Translations under genes and position numbers: made by a program | Notes under the pieces: generated by a model | The model's input: the letters and a program-made list of their open reading frames with translations, nothing else | Databases searched by the model: none | What the model was told of the DNA's origin: nothing | Origin: Candidatus Binatia bacterium | GTDB taxonomy: Bacteria > Desulfobacterota > Binatia > UBA1149 > CAITLU01 | DNA length: 64,000 nucleotides | Direction of reading: 5' to 3' | Assembly (NCBI GenBank): GCA_036493895.1 | Contig: DASXOZ010000013.1 | Location: 186,001-250,000 of the forward strand | In this document: positions 8,831 through 18,161 of the stretch, piece by piece | How the letters are laid out: the number at the start of each line of letters is the position of its first letter | How positions within the stretch are numbered: position 1 is the first letter of the stretch

Positions 8831-11278
8831 TCAGTCGCGCAGGCGCGAGACCGTCAGCGCGTCGCCTCCCTGGTCGTCGCTCGCCGGAGCCGACTCCCGC
8901 ACGTACGGGGACGACGAGAGCGCGCGACGCACGGCGCTCTTCATCGCACCGGTGCCGTGCCCGTGGAGCACGAACACGAAGTCGCGACTGTCGAGCATCG
9001 CCCGGTCGAGGAAATCCTGGAGCTTCTCGAGCGCTTCTTCGACGCGCGCGCCGCGCAGGTCCAGCGTGTTCGAAGCGCTTCGGATCGCGCGCTCGCGCCA
9101 GTCGCTGCCTCCGTTCTCGTCGTGGTGTGACGACGCTGCGCCGCGGGCAACGTCTCTGCCTCGCGTTTGCGCGCGGCCGCCGCGCGAGGCTGCGCGCGCA
9201 GGGGCCCTCTCCGGTACGATGATCTCCACTTCGCCCCGCCGGGCACGGACGGTCATCGATCCCACACGGATCTCGAGCGTCTCGAGCCCCGCTTCGACGA
9301 CGTCGCCGCTGACACCGACGCCGATCACCCGCACGTGATCTCCCACTTGTGCCGGTCGGGACACCGCTTCGCGCGCTTGCCCGGCGCCCACGGCCGCTTC
9401 GCGGGCGGCGCGGATAGCCTGGCGCGCCTCGGCCGCCCGGCGCTCGTCCGCCTCGCCGCGAAGCGCGTCGAGGCGCCGGCGCACTTCGGCTTCCGCCTCG
9501 TCCAGGCGCCTGAGCGTCGCCGCCGCAGCTTTCTTCTCGAGCTCGCGTGCTCGTCCCTGGATCTCGCTCTCGCGTTCCCCGAGCGCAGCTTCGCGTTGCG
9601 CGATGGCCCGTGCGCGCTCTTGGGCTTCGCGAAACTGCGTGCCGAGGCGAGAGCGCTCTTCAGCCAGCGCCTCGAGAGCCTCCAGCGTCGCTCTTTCGCC
9701 TTGGTCCATCAGCTCGCGGGCCCGTTCGAGCAGGCTCGGGTCCAGCCCCAGCCGTGCAGCAGCGGCAAGGGCGTGGCTTTCGCCCACTTCACCGGGCACG
9801 ACGCGGTAGGTGGGTTTCGCGTCACGGTACTCGAGCGCGGAGACCTGGATGCGCGCGTCGCCGGAATGCATCGTCTTGACCTGCGTGTAATGCGTCGTCG
9901 CAACGATGCGGGCACCGACGTCGGCAAGGCGCTCGATCACGGCGCGAGCGAGCGCGCCGCCCTGCGCAGGATCGGTTCCCGACGCGATTTCGTCGAGCAG
10001 CAGCAGGCTGCCGGGACCGGCCGCCTCCAGCATCGCCGCCAGCGTCGAAAGATGCGCCGAGAAGCTCGACAACCCTTCGTGCACCGTCTGCATGTCGCCG
10101 ATGTCGGCAAGGACGGGATCGAAGACGTCGACGCGCGACCCGTCGCGCGCGGGAACAAAACAGCCGGCGCGCACCAGCAGCGCGCAAAGGCCGATCGTCT
10201 TCATCGCAATGGTCTTGCCGCCGGCGTTCGGTCCGGTGAGCACCAGCACCGGACGCCGCGGCTCGAGCACGAGATCGCTGGCGACGACCGTCGTCATCGA
10301 CAACGCGAGCACCGGGTGACGTGCAGCGAAAAGCCGCAGCACGCCGTCGCGGCCGACTTCGGGTCGAGTAGCTTGGAGGCGCCGTGCGAGCTGGTCGCGC
10401 GCGCACGCAAGGTCGATGCGGGCACCGGCGTCGAGGGCGATACCGAGAGGTTCCGCGCACGCTCCCGCGGCGGCTGACAGCTCGGCGCGAATGCGTCGTT
10501 CCTCGTCGCGCAGCGCCGCTTCGGCCATTCGCTTCTGGTTGCCCGAGGGCACGATTGCCGCGGGCTCGACGAATACCGTCCGCTCGGTCCGCGACGCATC
10601 GTGGACGATTCCGAGCCCGAGCCCTTTCGCGTGCGCCTTGACCGGCACGACGAAGCGGTCGCCACGCGTCGTGACGTAGCGGTCCTGGAGAATGTCGGCG
10701 TACTCGGCGGACTCGAGGATTCCTTCCAGGGTGTCGCGGATGCTGCGCTCGAGGCCGGCGATGCGGCGGCGCAGCTCCCCGAGTACGGGATACGTCGTCG
10801 CCGAGAGCGCCCCGTGCTCGTCGAGGGCCGACTCAAAGGACCGGGACAGCGCCCGGTCGACGATTGCTGCCGTGCCGACACGTGCGAGCACGGGCGCCGC
10901 ATTGCGGTTGGCCGCAAGGAAATCCTGGAGAGCCACGAGCGACGCCAGCGTGGAGCGCACGATGGCGATGTCCTCGAGGTCGAGAACCTCGCCGCGCGCC
11001 GCGCGCACCAGCATGTCGGTAATTTCTTCGGCTCCGGAAACCGGCGGACTTCCGAGCCCCCGTTCCTCCAGGGTGCGCAGCTCGTCGATCTCGTCGAAGC
11101 TCTCGGTGATCGCATCGATGTCGCTTCGAAGAGCGACCGACCGCGCGGCGCGGCGGCCTGCCGGCGTGCGGGCGCAGGAGGCCAGCATTTCGACGACGAA
11201 CGGCCAGTCGAGGCCGGCCAGCGTGCGGTCGCCGAGCTGAGCGAGCCGGGCAATTCGAACTGGATCAGGAAGCGCCAC
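8831..11278 (-). CDS. mutS2: MutS2-type ATPase with C-terminal Smr nuclease domain
   Basis: The product is about 815 residues. Order: a MutS2 clamp/lever region, ATPase with Walker A TGPNAGGKT and Walker B LLLLDEIASGTDP, a long charged coiled coil rich in Glu/Arg/Ala, an MskA/KOW-like segment (AQVGDHVRVIGVG), then a C-terminal Smr domain with TLDLRG and LHGHGTG. The N-terminal mismatch-binding domain of MutS is absent, as expected for MutS2. The family acts on branched DNA or stalled, collided ribosomes. The GTG at 11278 is preferred because it leaves the usual short leader; an ATG at 11341 would add 21 Arg/Cys/Gly-rich residues. It is divergent from the hydrolase at 11436. Confidence 0.92.
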   Translation of the reverse strand: MALPDPVRIARLAQLGDRTLAGLDWPFVVEMLASCARTPAGRRAARSVALRSDIDAITESFDEIDELRTLEERGLGSPPVSGAEEITDMLVRAARGEVLDLEDIAIVRSTLASLVALQDFLAANRNAAPVLARVGTAAIVDRALSRSFESALDEHGALSATTYPVLGELRRRIAGLERSIRDTLEGILESAEYADILQDRYVTTRGDRFVVPVKAHAKGLGLGIVHDASRTERTVFVEPAAIVPSGNQKRMAEAALRDEERRIRAELSAAAGACAEPLGIALDAGARIDLACARDQLARRLQATRPEVGRDGVLRLFAARHPVLALSMTTVVASDLVLEPRRPVLVLTGPNAGGKTIAMKTIGLCALLVRAGCFVPARDGSRVDVFDPVLADIGDMQTVHEGLSSFSAHLSTLAAMLEAAGPGSLLLLDEIASGTDPAQGGALARAVIERLADVGARIVATTHYTQVKTMHSGDARIQVSALEYRDAKPTYRVVPGEVGESHALAAAARLGLDPSLLERARELMDQGERATLEALEALAEERSRLGTQFREAQERARAIAQREAALGERESEIQGRARELEKKAAAATLRRLDEAEAEVRRRLDALRGEADERRAAEARQAIRAAREAAVGAGQAREAVSRPAQVGDHVRVIGVGVSGDVVEAGLETLEIRVGSMTVRARRGEVEIIVPERAPARAASRGGRAQTRGRDVARGAASSHHDENGGSDWRERAIRSASNTLDLRGARVEEALEKLQDFLDRAMLDSRDFVFVLHGHGTGAMKSAVRRALSSSPYVRESAPASDDQGGDALTVSRLRD

Positions 11279-11435
11279 CGACGGCCTCTTACCCCGGAAG
11301 ATTCCGCAACGCCCGCACCTGTTGCCCCTCGCAGGATTCATCGCCGGGCCGCCCGCCTGGCAGGCGCCCAGGCGCCACCTCTTGCGTCACCGCGCCGTCC
11401 GACGCGAAATGGCCCCCGCCGCGACGGAGGGTCGG

Positions 11436-12236
11436 ATGCTTTCGGATTACCGCGCAACGAGGTTCTCGTGGGAAGGAAGGGAGAAGTCGGTCTACGTGCG
11501 CGGCCAGGGGCCGGCCGTGATCGTGATCCACGAGATCCCAGGCATTACGCCGAAGGTCGTGCGCTTTGCCGACTGGGTGGTCGAAGCGGGCTTCCGCGTC
11601 TACATGCCGCTTCTGGTCGGTGAGGTCGGGCGCGCTCCTACCCATCTTTACGTGCTCGCGTCGATGGCGAAGGTCTGCATCAGTCGCGAATTCGCCGTGC
11701 TGGCCTCGCACCGCTCCAGTCCGGTCACCAACTGGCTGCGCGCGCTCGCCCGGCACGCGTCGGCGGAGACCGGCGGCGGACCGGTCGGCGCCGTCGGCAT
11801 GTGCTTCTCCGGCAACTTCGCACTGTCGATGATGATGGAGCCGAGTCTGATGGCGCCGGTGCTTTCCCAGCCGTCGATGCCGTTCTGCATCGACGCGGCC
11901 CGCGGTGCGGCGCTGCACGTTTCTCCCGAAGAGCTTCGCTGCGTCAAGGAGCGCTGCGCGAAGGGCGACAAGGTGCTCGGCCTTCGCTTCAAGGGGGACT
12001 TCTCGTCGCCTGGCTCCAAGTTCGAGACGCTGCGACGCGAGATCGGCGATGCTTTCGAAGGCATCGAGCTCGAGGATTCCTGCGCGAACCCCGACGCGCT
12101 GATGAAACGGCCCCACAGCGTGCTGACCGAGCATCTGATCGACGAACAGGGACAACCGACGAAGCGGGCCGCCCAGCGCGTCATCGAATTCTTCGGCGAA
12201 CGGCTGCGCGGGGGCGCGGCCGTGGCCGCGGGCTGA
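11436..12236 (+). CDS. Dienelactone hydrolase-like alpha/beta hydrolase
   Basis: This 266-residue cytosolic protein has the dienelactone hydrolase pattern: HEIPGI near the oxyanion hole and a cysteine-type nucleophile elbow GMCFSGN (family GxCxGG). A late His in RPHSVL may complete the triad. The family hydrolyses cyclic lactone esters or similar small esters. The ATG at 11436 is supported by GGAGG at 5 nt spacing; an in-frame ATG at 11409 lacks one. The substrate is unknown. It is followed 9 nt later by the large secreted repeat protein, so the two could be co-transcribed despite having no obvious functional link. Confidence 0.8.
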   Translation: MLSDYRATRFSWEGREKSVYVRGQGPAVIVIHEIPGITPKVVRFADWVVEAGFRVYMPLLVGEVGRAPTHLYVLASMAKVCISREFAVLASHRSSPVTNWLRALARHASAETGGGPVGAVGMCFSGNFALSMMMEPSLMAPVLSQPSMPFCIDAARGAALHVSPEELRCVKERCAKGDKVLGLRFKGDFSSPGSKFETLRREIGDAFEGIELEDSCANPDALMKRPHSVLTEHLIDEQGQPTKRAAQRVIEFFGERLRGGAAVAAG

Positions 12237-12245
12237 AGGCTGCCA

Positions 12246-15050
12246 ATGGGCTCCGTGACAAACATGGGGATCGTTCGAGGGTTCACGCTGGCGGCGGCTC
12301 TGCTTGCGCTTCCGGCCGCAGCCCACGCGCAGTTTTCGTCGACGACCACGACGACGACGTTGTTCACCGGTACCACGACCACGACGATGTTCACTCCGGT
12401 GGACGTCAGCTCCGGCGGGGACTTCGAGGGAAGCTTCCCGGCCGGCTCCTTCGACGAGTACACGTTCACGCTGGATGCTCCGCGCGTGCTGGTCGCCGAG
12501 ACCACCAACGGCTTTGGAGGCTGCCCCGGCGACACGATCGTCGAGCTGCTGCATCCCGGTGCGCCGTCCAACTGCGCCGGCCAGTACGGCGACGACCTTC
12601 CGTGCATGGCCTTCGACGACGACTCGGGAATCGCGCTGTGCTCGCGCCTCGTGCACCGCATCCTGCAGCCGGGAACCTACCTGATCCGCGTTTCCGTCTA
12701 CGGAGGCGGAAAGCTCAACCGCTACTTCCTGCACGTCGAGTTCGACGAGGAGCAGTGCGGCAACGGCAAGGTCGAAATCACCGAGCAGTGCGACGACGGC
12801 AACCTCGCCGACGGTGATTGCTGCTCGTCATCGTGCATGTTCGATGCCAACGGAGCGTTCTGCGACGACGGCCTGTTCTGCGACGGCACCGACTCGTGCG
12901 ATGGCGCCGGCCACTGCAGCAAGCACAGCGGCCAGATCTGTCCGGGTCCGGACGGCGACGCCAACTGCGCCGAGTCGTGCAGCGATGCCGCCGGCGGCTG
13001 CACGGGCCCCGACCCGAACGGCAGCCCGTGCGACGACGGCATCTTCTGCAACGGCACCGACACCTGTCTCAATGGAACCTGCAGCGTGCACAGCGGCAAC
13101 CCGTGCGCCGGCCCGGACGGCGACAGCAACTGCTCGGAATCGTGCAGCGAGCTGAACAAGACGTGCACGGCGCCCGACCCGGACGGCTCGGTGTGCAACG
13201 ACGGCGTGTTCTGCAACGGCAGCGACCATTGCCTGGGCGGAGCCTGCAACGTTCACAGCGGCAACCCGTGCCCGGGGCCGGACGGAGACGGCAACTGCTC
13301 GGAGTCCTGCAACGAGGGCAACAACACGTGCACGGCGCCCGATCCGGACGGCGCGGCATGCAACGACGGCCTGTTCTGCAACGGCACCGACAGCTGCCAC
13401 AGCGGAAGCTGCAGCGCGCACTCGGGCAGCCCGTGCCCGGGCCCCGACGGAGACGCCAACTGCGCGGAGTCGTGCAACGAGCAGGGCAAGACCTGCAATG
13501 CACCCGATCCGAACGGCTCGCCGTGCGAGGACGGGCTGTTCTGCGACGGCACCGACACGTGCCAGAGCGGGCACTGCAGCGCGCATTCGGGCAACCCGTG
13601 CCCGGGTCCCGACGGGGACGCCAACTGCTCGGAGACCTGCAGCGAGCCGCTGAAAAGCTGCGAAGGCGCCGATGCGAACGGCTCGCCGTGCAACGACGGC
13701 ATCTTCTGCAACGGCACCGACAGCTGCCTCAATGGAAGCTGCAGCGTACATTCGGGCAATCCGTGCCCAGGCCCAGACGGCGACGCGAACTGCTCGGAAA
13801 CGTGCAACGAGCAGACGGCTGCCTGCACGGCTCCCGATCCGGACGGCTCACCGTGCAGCGACGGCTCGTTCTGTGACGGCGCCGACTCGTGCAGCGGCGG
13901 TGCCTGCAGCATCCACGCGGGCAACCCGTGCCCCGGCCCCGACGGCGACGCGAACTGCTCGGAATCGTGCGACGAGAACAAACACGCGTGCACGGCGCCG
14001 GACCCCGATGGATCCGCGTGCGACGACGGCCTTTTCTGCGACGGCACCGATACCTGCGCCGGCGGCAATTGCAGCCAGCATTCGGCGCCGGCCTGCCCAG
14101 GCCCGGACGGTGACAGCGACTGTTCCGAATCGTGCAGCGACAGCGCGGCCGGCTGCACGGGTCCCGATCCGAACGGCAGTCCCTGCGACGACGGCATTTT
14201 CTGCAACGGCGCCGACTTCTGCCAGAACGGCGCTTGCAGCGGACATGCCGGCAGTCCCTGTCCGGGCGCCGACGGCGACGGCAACTGCTCGGAGTCGTGC
14301 AACGAGAATACCAAGGCCTGTGACGCTCCGGATCCGGACGGCTCGGCGTGCGACGACGGCGTGTTCTGCAACGGCGCCGACAGCTGCGACGGCGGCCTGT
14401 GCGGTTTTCATCCGGGCGATCCGTGTCCCGGCCCGAACGGTGACGGCAATTGCTCGCAGTCGTGCAACGAGCAGGCAAAAGCGTGCGAGGGGCCGGATCC
14501 GGACGGCTCTGCGTGCGACGATGCGGTTTTCTGCAACGGTGCCGACACCTGCAGCGGCGGTGCATGCAGCGTGCACGCCGGCGATCCGTGTCCCGGCCCC
14601 GACGGCGATGGCAATTGCGCCGAATCCTGTGACGAACAGGCAAAAGCCTGTGATGCCCCCGACGCATTCGGCTCGTGGTGCGACGACGGCAACCCTTGCA
14701 CCGTGACGTCTTCCTGTGATGGTGACGGCAATTGCGCCGGCGGCGCCCCGACCAACTGCAACGACAACGACGACTGCACGACGGACGCGTGCACCAATGG
14801 CGGCCTCGGCTGCTCGCACACGCCGATCCCGAATTGTCCCGCCGTGACCTGCGGCGACGTCAACGGCGATTCGAGCATCAAGGCTTCCGATGCGCTGAGC
14901 ATCCTCAAGGCCGCGGTGGGAGGCACCCAGTGCCAGGGCAAGGTCTGCGTCTGCGACGTCAACTCGAGTGGAACGCTGACGGCTTCCGACGCGCTGCTGG
15001 TGCTCAAGTTCTCGGTCGGCATCCAGGTCACCCTCGCCTGCAATTGCTGA
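12246..15050 (+). CDS. Large secreted cysteine-rich repeat protein with C-terminal dockerin
   Basis: This 934-residue protein begins with a signal peptide (residues 1-28, cut after AHA) and a polythreonine linker. A pre-peptidase-like beta domain (about 55-165) and a disulfide repeat (EQCDDGNLADGDCC) resembling the myxobacterial Cys-rich type come next. Eleven tandem units of 55-56 residues follow, each with a regular set of 8-9 cysteines and PCPGPDGD. The C-terminus has two calcium-binding dockerin-like loops (DVNGDSSIKASDAL and DVNSSGTLTASDAL). It is likely exported and disulfide-stabilised, perhaps adhesive or binding a cohesin; none is seen here. AAGG 6 nt before the ATG at 12246 supports the start; 12264 is an alternative. 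Confidence 0.85.
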   Translation: MGSVTNMGIVRGFTLAAALLALPAAAHAQFSSTTTTTTLFTGTTTTTMFTPVDVSSGGDFEGSFPAGSFDEYTFTLDAPRVLVAETTNGFGGCPGDTIVELLHPGAPSNCAGQYGDDLPCMAFDDDSGIALCSRLVHRILQPGTYLIRVSVYGGGKLNRYFLHVEFDEEQCGNGKVEITEQCDDGNLADGDCCSSSCMFDANGAFCDDGLFCDGTDSCDGAGHCSKHSGQICPGPDGDANCAESCSDAAGGCTGPDPNGSPCDDGIFCNGTDTCLNGTCSVHSGNPCAGPDGDSNCSESCSELNKTCTAPDPDGSVCNDGVFCNGSDHCLGGACNVHSGNPCPGPDGDGNCSESCNEGNNTCTAPDPDGAACNDGLFCNGTDSCHSGSCSAHSGSPCPGPDGDANCAESCNEQGKTCNAPDPNGSPCEDGLFCDGTDTCQSGHCSAHSGNPCPGPDGDANCSETCSEPLKSCEGADANGSPCNDGIFCNGTDSCLNGSCSVHSGNPCPGPDGDANCSETCNEQTAACTAPDPDGSPCSDGSFCDGADSCSGGACSIHAGNPCPGPDGDANCSESCDENKHACTAPDPDGSACDDGLFCDGTDTCAGGNCSQHSAPACPGPDGDSDCSESCSDSAAGCTGPDPNGSPCDDGIFCNGADFCQNGACSGHAGSPCPGADGDGNCSESCNENTKACDAPDPDGSACDDGVFCNGADSCDGGLCGFHPGDPCPGPNGDGNCSQSCNEQAKACEGPDPDGSACDDAVFCNGADTCSGGACSVHAGDPCPGPDGDGNCAESCDEQAKACDAPDAFGSWCDDGNPCTVTSSCDGDGNCAGGAPTNCNDNDDCTTDACTNGGLGCSHTPIPNCPAVTCGDVNGDSSIKASDALSILKAAVGGTQCQGKVCVCDVNSSGTLTASDALLVLKFSVGIQVTLACNC
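12876..14693 (+). repeat. Eleven tandem 165-168-bp coding repeats
   Basis: Each unit encodes FC(N/D)G(T/A/S)D-C..G.C..H.G.PCPGPDGD.NC.ESC and ends DPDGS.C(D/N)DG. The first unit has 56 codons and the other ten have 55. Cysteine spacing is strictly kept while linker residues vary, so the units have diverged under structural constraint rather than arising yesterday. Units 1 and 8 share a distinct SCSD-(A/S)A-(G/A)GCTGPDPNGS ending, hinting at block duplication. Confidence 0.9.
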
Positions 15051-15129
15051 CGGTCCACCGCTGCCCGGCGCGACGAGCGCACCAGGCCCGCGCTTGATCG
15101 GTCCGTCGCGGGCACCTAGGTTCGGCCGG

Positions 15130-16182
15130 ATGCAGCTTTGCCGATGCACTGCGGCAGCGCGTCGTGCGATGACGGCTGCGTTCGTTGCTCTCTCGCTGAT
15201 GGCAACGACGATGCCGGTCGCGGCCGAGGAGCGTCCCAAGTGGGAGCTCGGAGTCGGCGGCGTGTTTTACGGGCAGCCCGATTACACCGGTTCCGACCAG
15301 TACCGTTTCCACGCGTTGCCGTTCCCGTGGATCGTCTATCGCGGGCCGCGTCTTCGCCTCGACCGCGAATCGATCCAGACGAAGATCTTCGCCGCCGATT
15401 TCGTGCACCTGGACCTGTCGGCGGGCGGCCAGGTTCCCGTCAACAGCAGCAGGAACGACCGGCGCCGCGGCATGCCGGATCTCGACTGGATCGCCGAGCT
15501 CGGACCGACGCTGATCTTCCCGGTCCGCCAGTCCGGCGACGGCCGGCACACGCTGCAGGTGGACGTTCCGGTTCGCATCGCGCTGGCGATCGATACCGAC
15601 AACTTTTCGTACGAAGGCTTCGTTGCCAGTCCCAAGCTCGTCTACCGCTACGAGCCGGAAGCCTGGCGCCTGGAGGCCAATGCCGGGCTCGAGTTCGCGA
15701 GCGACGATTACGACCAGTACGTCTACGGCGTTGCGCCACGCTTCGCGACGACGACCCGCCGCGCTTACGGCGCAGATGGCGGCTATGCAGGAGTGCGCCT
15801 GGCCGCCGGCGTCAGTCGCTACTTCGGTCCTTTTTACGCCGGTCTGTTCGTTCGCTACGTCAACCTGGACGGCGCGAGCTTCGAGAACAGTCCGCTGGTG
15901 GCGACGCGCAGCGCAGTCGTCGGAGGCATTGCGATCGGCTGGGTGTGGCTGAAATCGAGCGAGATGGTTCCGGTAGGCGCGGAGGCCAACGTTGCGGCGC
16001 GAAAGGCGCGAGCGCCAGCCGCGCCGCCAGAAGGCTCGCGAGCGCCAGCCGCGCCGCCGGAAGGCTCCCGGGCGTCAGCCACGCCGTCCGAAGACTCCGC
16101 CGCGCCGCCCGAACATTCGCACGCGCCCGCCGCTTCTCCCGCGCCCGCGAAAATCGATTCCGCAGCGAGGCCGGCCGGATGA
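15130..16182 (+). CDS. MipA/OmpV-family outer-membrane protein
   Basis: The protein has about 350 residues: an N-terminal signal sequence ending VAAEE, then alternating amphipathic strands typical of MipA/OmpV beta-barrels (KWELGVGGVFYGQPDYTGS is close to the family start). A proline/alanine-rich tail holds three 10-residue repeats. The family sits in the outer membrane, and E. coli MipA binds a murein hydrolase. The ATG at 15130 is one choice; 15094 is also in frame. Its stop overlaps the ketosynthase start (ATGA at 16179), so it appears to be the first gene of the pigment operon. That suggests a role in housing or exporting the product, but this is inference. Confidence 0.8.
   Translation: MQLCRCTAAARRAMTAAFVALSLMATTMPVAAEERPKWELGVGGVFYGQPDYTGSDQYRFHALPFPWIVYRGPRLRLDRESIQTKIFAADFVHLDLSAGGQVPVNSSRNDRRRGMPDLDWIAELGPTLIFPVRQSGDGRHTLQVDVPVRIALAIDTDNFSYEGFVASPKLVYRYEPEAWRLEANAGLEFASDDYDQYVYGVAPRFATTTRRAYGADGGYAGVRLAAGVSRYFGPFYAGLFVRYVNLDGASFENSPLVATRSAVVGGIAIGWVWLKSSEMVPVGAEANVAARKARAPAAPPEGSRAPAAPPEGSRASATPSEDSAAPPEHSHAPAASPAPAKIDSAARPAG
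16009..16098 (+). repeat. Three 30-bp tandem repeats in the mipA tail
   Basis: Three consecutive 30-bp units encode RAPAAPPEGS, RAPAAPPEGS and RASATPSEDS. The first two are nearly identical at the DNA level and the third has diverged. The tail is expected to be disordered and periplasmic. Confidence 0.8.
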
Positions 16183-17387
16183 AGCGAGCCTCCGCTTCGT
16201 GCCGCCTTGCCGCAGTCGGCATGGCCAACGCGCTCGGCAACGATCCCGACCAGTGCTGGCAGCGCCTCGTCTGCGGCGACACTTCGCGCTTCGTGCGGCG
16301 CGCCGGGCTCGCGCCCGAACGAGAAATTCTCGTCGCAATGGTCGATGCCGGGCTGCCGCAGCTCGGCGAGGAATTTGCCGAATACGACTGCCGCAACAAT
16401 CGCCTCGCCGCGTACGTGCTCGGCCAGATCGAAGCGCCGATCCGCAGCGCGATCGATCGTTTCGGCCGCGGCCGCGTCGCGGTCGTCGCGGGCACCAGTA
16501 CCTCCGGCGTCGGCGACGCCGAAGAAGCGATCCGCATTCGCGAGCGCAGCGGAGCCTTGCCGCGACGATTCCGCTCGGCGCAGCTGGAGTTCGGCGGGAT
16601 CTCCGAGTTCGTATCGAGCTGGCTCGGGGTGACCGGACCGTCGTTCACGCTCTCGACGGCGTGCTCTTCCGGGGCGAGGGCCCTGGCCTCTGCACGCGCG
16701 CTGCTGGCCATGGGGGTTGCCGACGCGGTGGTCTGCGGTGCGACCGACACGATCTGCGGGCTCACCTGCAACGGCTTCAGCTCCCTCGGCCTCGTCTGCG
16801 AAGAGCTGACCAATCCCTGCAGCCTGCACCGCTGCGGTCTCACGCTCGGGGAGGCCGGTGCGTTCTTCGTCGTCGAGCGCGAGGAGGGCGGCGTGCAACT
16901 CGTCGGCGTCGGCGAATCGAGCGAGGCGCACCACATGTCGGCGCCGGATCCGGACGGCGCCGGCGCGCTTTCGGCAATGCGATCGGCGCTCGAGGACGCA
17001 GGCCTGGCGCCCGAAGATATCGCCTACCTCAACATCCACGGTACCGGTACCCCGGCCAACGATGCCATGGAGTGCCGTGCGATCTCCGCGCTGTTCGGCG
17101 AGCGCACCCCGGTAAGCTCGACCAAGCCGCTGACGGGCCATACGCTCGGCGCGGCGGGAGCTACCGAGGCCGCCTTCTGCGCGCAGATTCTCGAGCGTCG
17201 CGACGGCGACGAGCTGCTGCTGCCGCCTCACCGCTGGGATGCGGCGGCCGATCCGGCCCTGCCTCGCCTCGATTTCGTCGGCGATGCGCGTCGCGCCCGC
17301 GTCGGTCCGACCGCGTGGCTCATGAGCAACTCGTTCGGATTCGGCGGCAACAACTGCACGCTGGTGCTGGCGGCGTCACGGCCATGA
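16179..17387 (+). CDS. Beta-ketoacyl-ACP synthase (aryl polyene type)
   Basis: The 402-residue FabF-like condensing enzyme has the complete triad: Cys162 in STACSSG, His287 in IHGTGTPAND and His321 in TKPLTGHTLGAAG. It would perform decarboxylative Claisen condensations of malonyl-ACP onto the aryl-loaded ACP. The next gene, overlapping by ATGA, encodes a synthase-like protein without the cysteine, the KS/chain-length-factor pairing of aryl polyene systems. Known clusters such as that of E. coli carry a second KS; none is present here. Spacing on both sides (ATGA overlaps) implies translational coupling and roughly equal synthesis. Confidence 0.92.
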   Translation: MKRASASCRLAAVGMANALGNDPDQCWQRLVCGDTSRFVRRAGLAPEREILVAMVDAGLPQLGEEFAEYDCRNNRLAAYVLGQIEAPIRSAIDRFGRGRVAVVAGTSTSGVGDAEEAIRIRERSGALPRRFRSAQLEFGGISEFVSSWLGVTGPSFTLSTACSSGARALASARALLAMGVADAVVCGATDTICGLTCNGFSSLGLVCEELTNPCSLHRCGLTLGEAGAFFVVEREEGGVQLVGVGESSEAHHMSAPDPDGAGALSAMRSALEDAGLAPEDIAYLNIHGTGTPANDAMECRAISALFGERTPVSSTKPLTGHTLGAAGATEAAFCAQILERRDGDELLLPPHRWDAAADPALPRLDFVGDARRARVGPTAWLMSNSFGFGGNNCTLVLAASRP

Positions 17388-18154
17388 TCGACGTCGTCGT
17401 TTCGCGCTGGTCGGCCTGGGCTCCGGGCATCGAAGACGAGAGCGCGTGGCAGCGCTGGGCGAAATCGCCCGAGCGGCTGCGAGCCGACGGAGTACCCGAG
17501 GCGCGCGAGATCCCGGCAATGCTGCGCCGCCGCTGCACGCCGCTGTCGCGCGCGATGCTGACCGCGGCCTGGGGTGCGACGACGGTGGATGATCGCGAAC
17601 GCGCACGCACGGTATTCGCGTCCCGCTACGGCAGCATCAACGAGTCGGTGCCGCTGCTGAAGAACATTGCCCGCGACGAGCGCATGTCGCCGTCGCGCTT
17701 CACGCACACGGTGCACAATGCGCAGTCGGCGCTGTTCTCGATCGCGGCGGGGAACCGCCGCGCGGCCAGCGCGCTGTCGGCTCGCGCCGAGTCTTTTGCG
17801 TGCGGCTTTCTCGAAGCGGCCACCCACCTGCACCGCGAGCCGGGACGGCCGGTGCTGCTGGTGACGGGAGATGTCCCGCTGTGCGAGGACTTCCACTCGC
17901 TGATCGACGATCCTCAGGCGGTCTACGCGGTTGCTCTCCTGCTCGAGTCGCACGGCGCCGGCACCGCGCTCGGGTTCGACGTACGCGGCAGCGACGAAAC
18001 AGCGGTCCCGGGTGTGGCGGTCGCGGCCGCTGAAGCCGATCGCCGCGGCTGGTCGGACGCAGCGGAATTCCTGCGCTGGATGCTCGCCGGCGAAAGCCGC
18101 CTCGTGCTGCCGGGCAACGGCCGCCAGTGGATCTGGACCAGGCGCGGGCAGTAA
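17384..18154 (+). CDS. Chain-length-factor-like ketosynthase homologue
   Basis: The 256-residue protein belongs to the short 'beta-ketoacyl synthase-like N-terminal' family typical of aryl polyene clusters. The motif SRFTHTVHNAQSALFSIAAGN occupies the nucleophile region, with no cysteine in the position where the KS has STACSSG. It is therefore expected to dimerise with the upstream KS and set chain length without catalysing condensation. Length fits the family (about 240). Start ATG overlaps the KS stop. It converges, 7 nt apart, with the 3' end of the minus-strand operon. Confidence 0.85.
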   Translation: MIDVVVSRWSAWAPGIEDESAWQRWAKSPERLRADGVPEAREIPAMLRRRCTPLSRAMLTAAWGATTVDDRERARTVFASRYGSINESVPLLKNIARDERMSPSRFTHTVHNAQSALFSIAAGNRRAASALSARAESFACGFLEAATHLHREPGRPVLLVTGDVPLCEDFHSLIDDPQAVYAVALLLESHGAGTALGFDVRGSDETAVPGVAVAAAEADRRGWSDAAEFLRWMLAGESRLVLPGNGRQWIWTRRGQ

Positions 18155-18161
18155 ATCCGGA

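Noticed and set aside
12828..13751. Long Ala/Val/Arg-rich frames antisense to the cysteine repeats
   Set aside because: They are by-products of the 165-bp coding repeat; no start signal or family.
12876..14693. Possible CRISPR or satellite array
   Set aside because: Units are 165 bp, contiguous, in frame and protein-coding, with no spacers.
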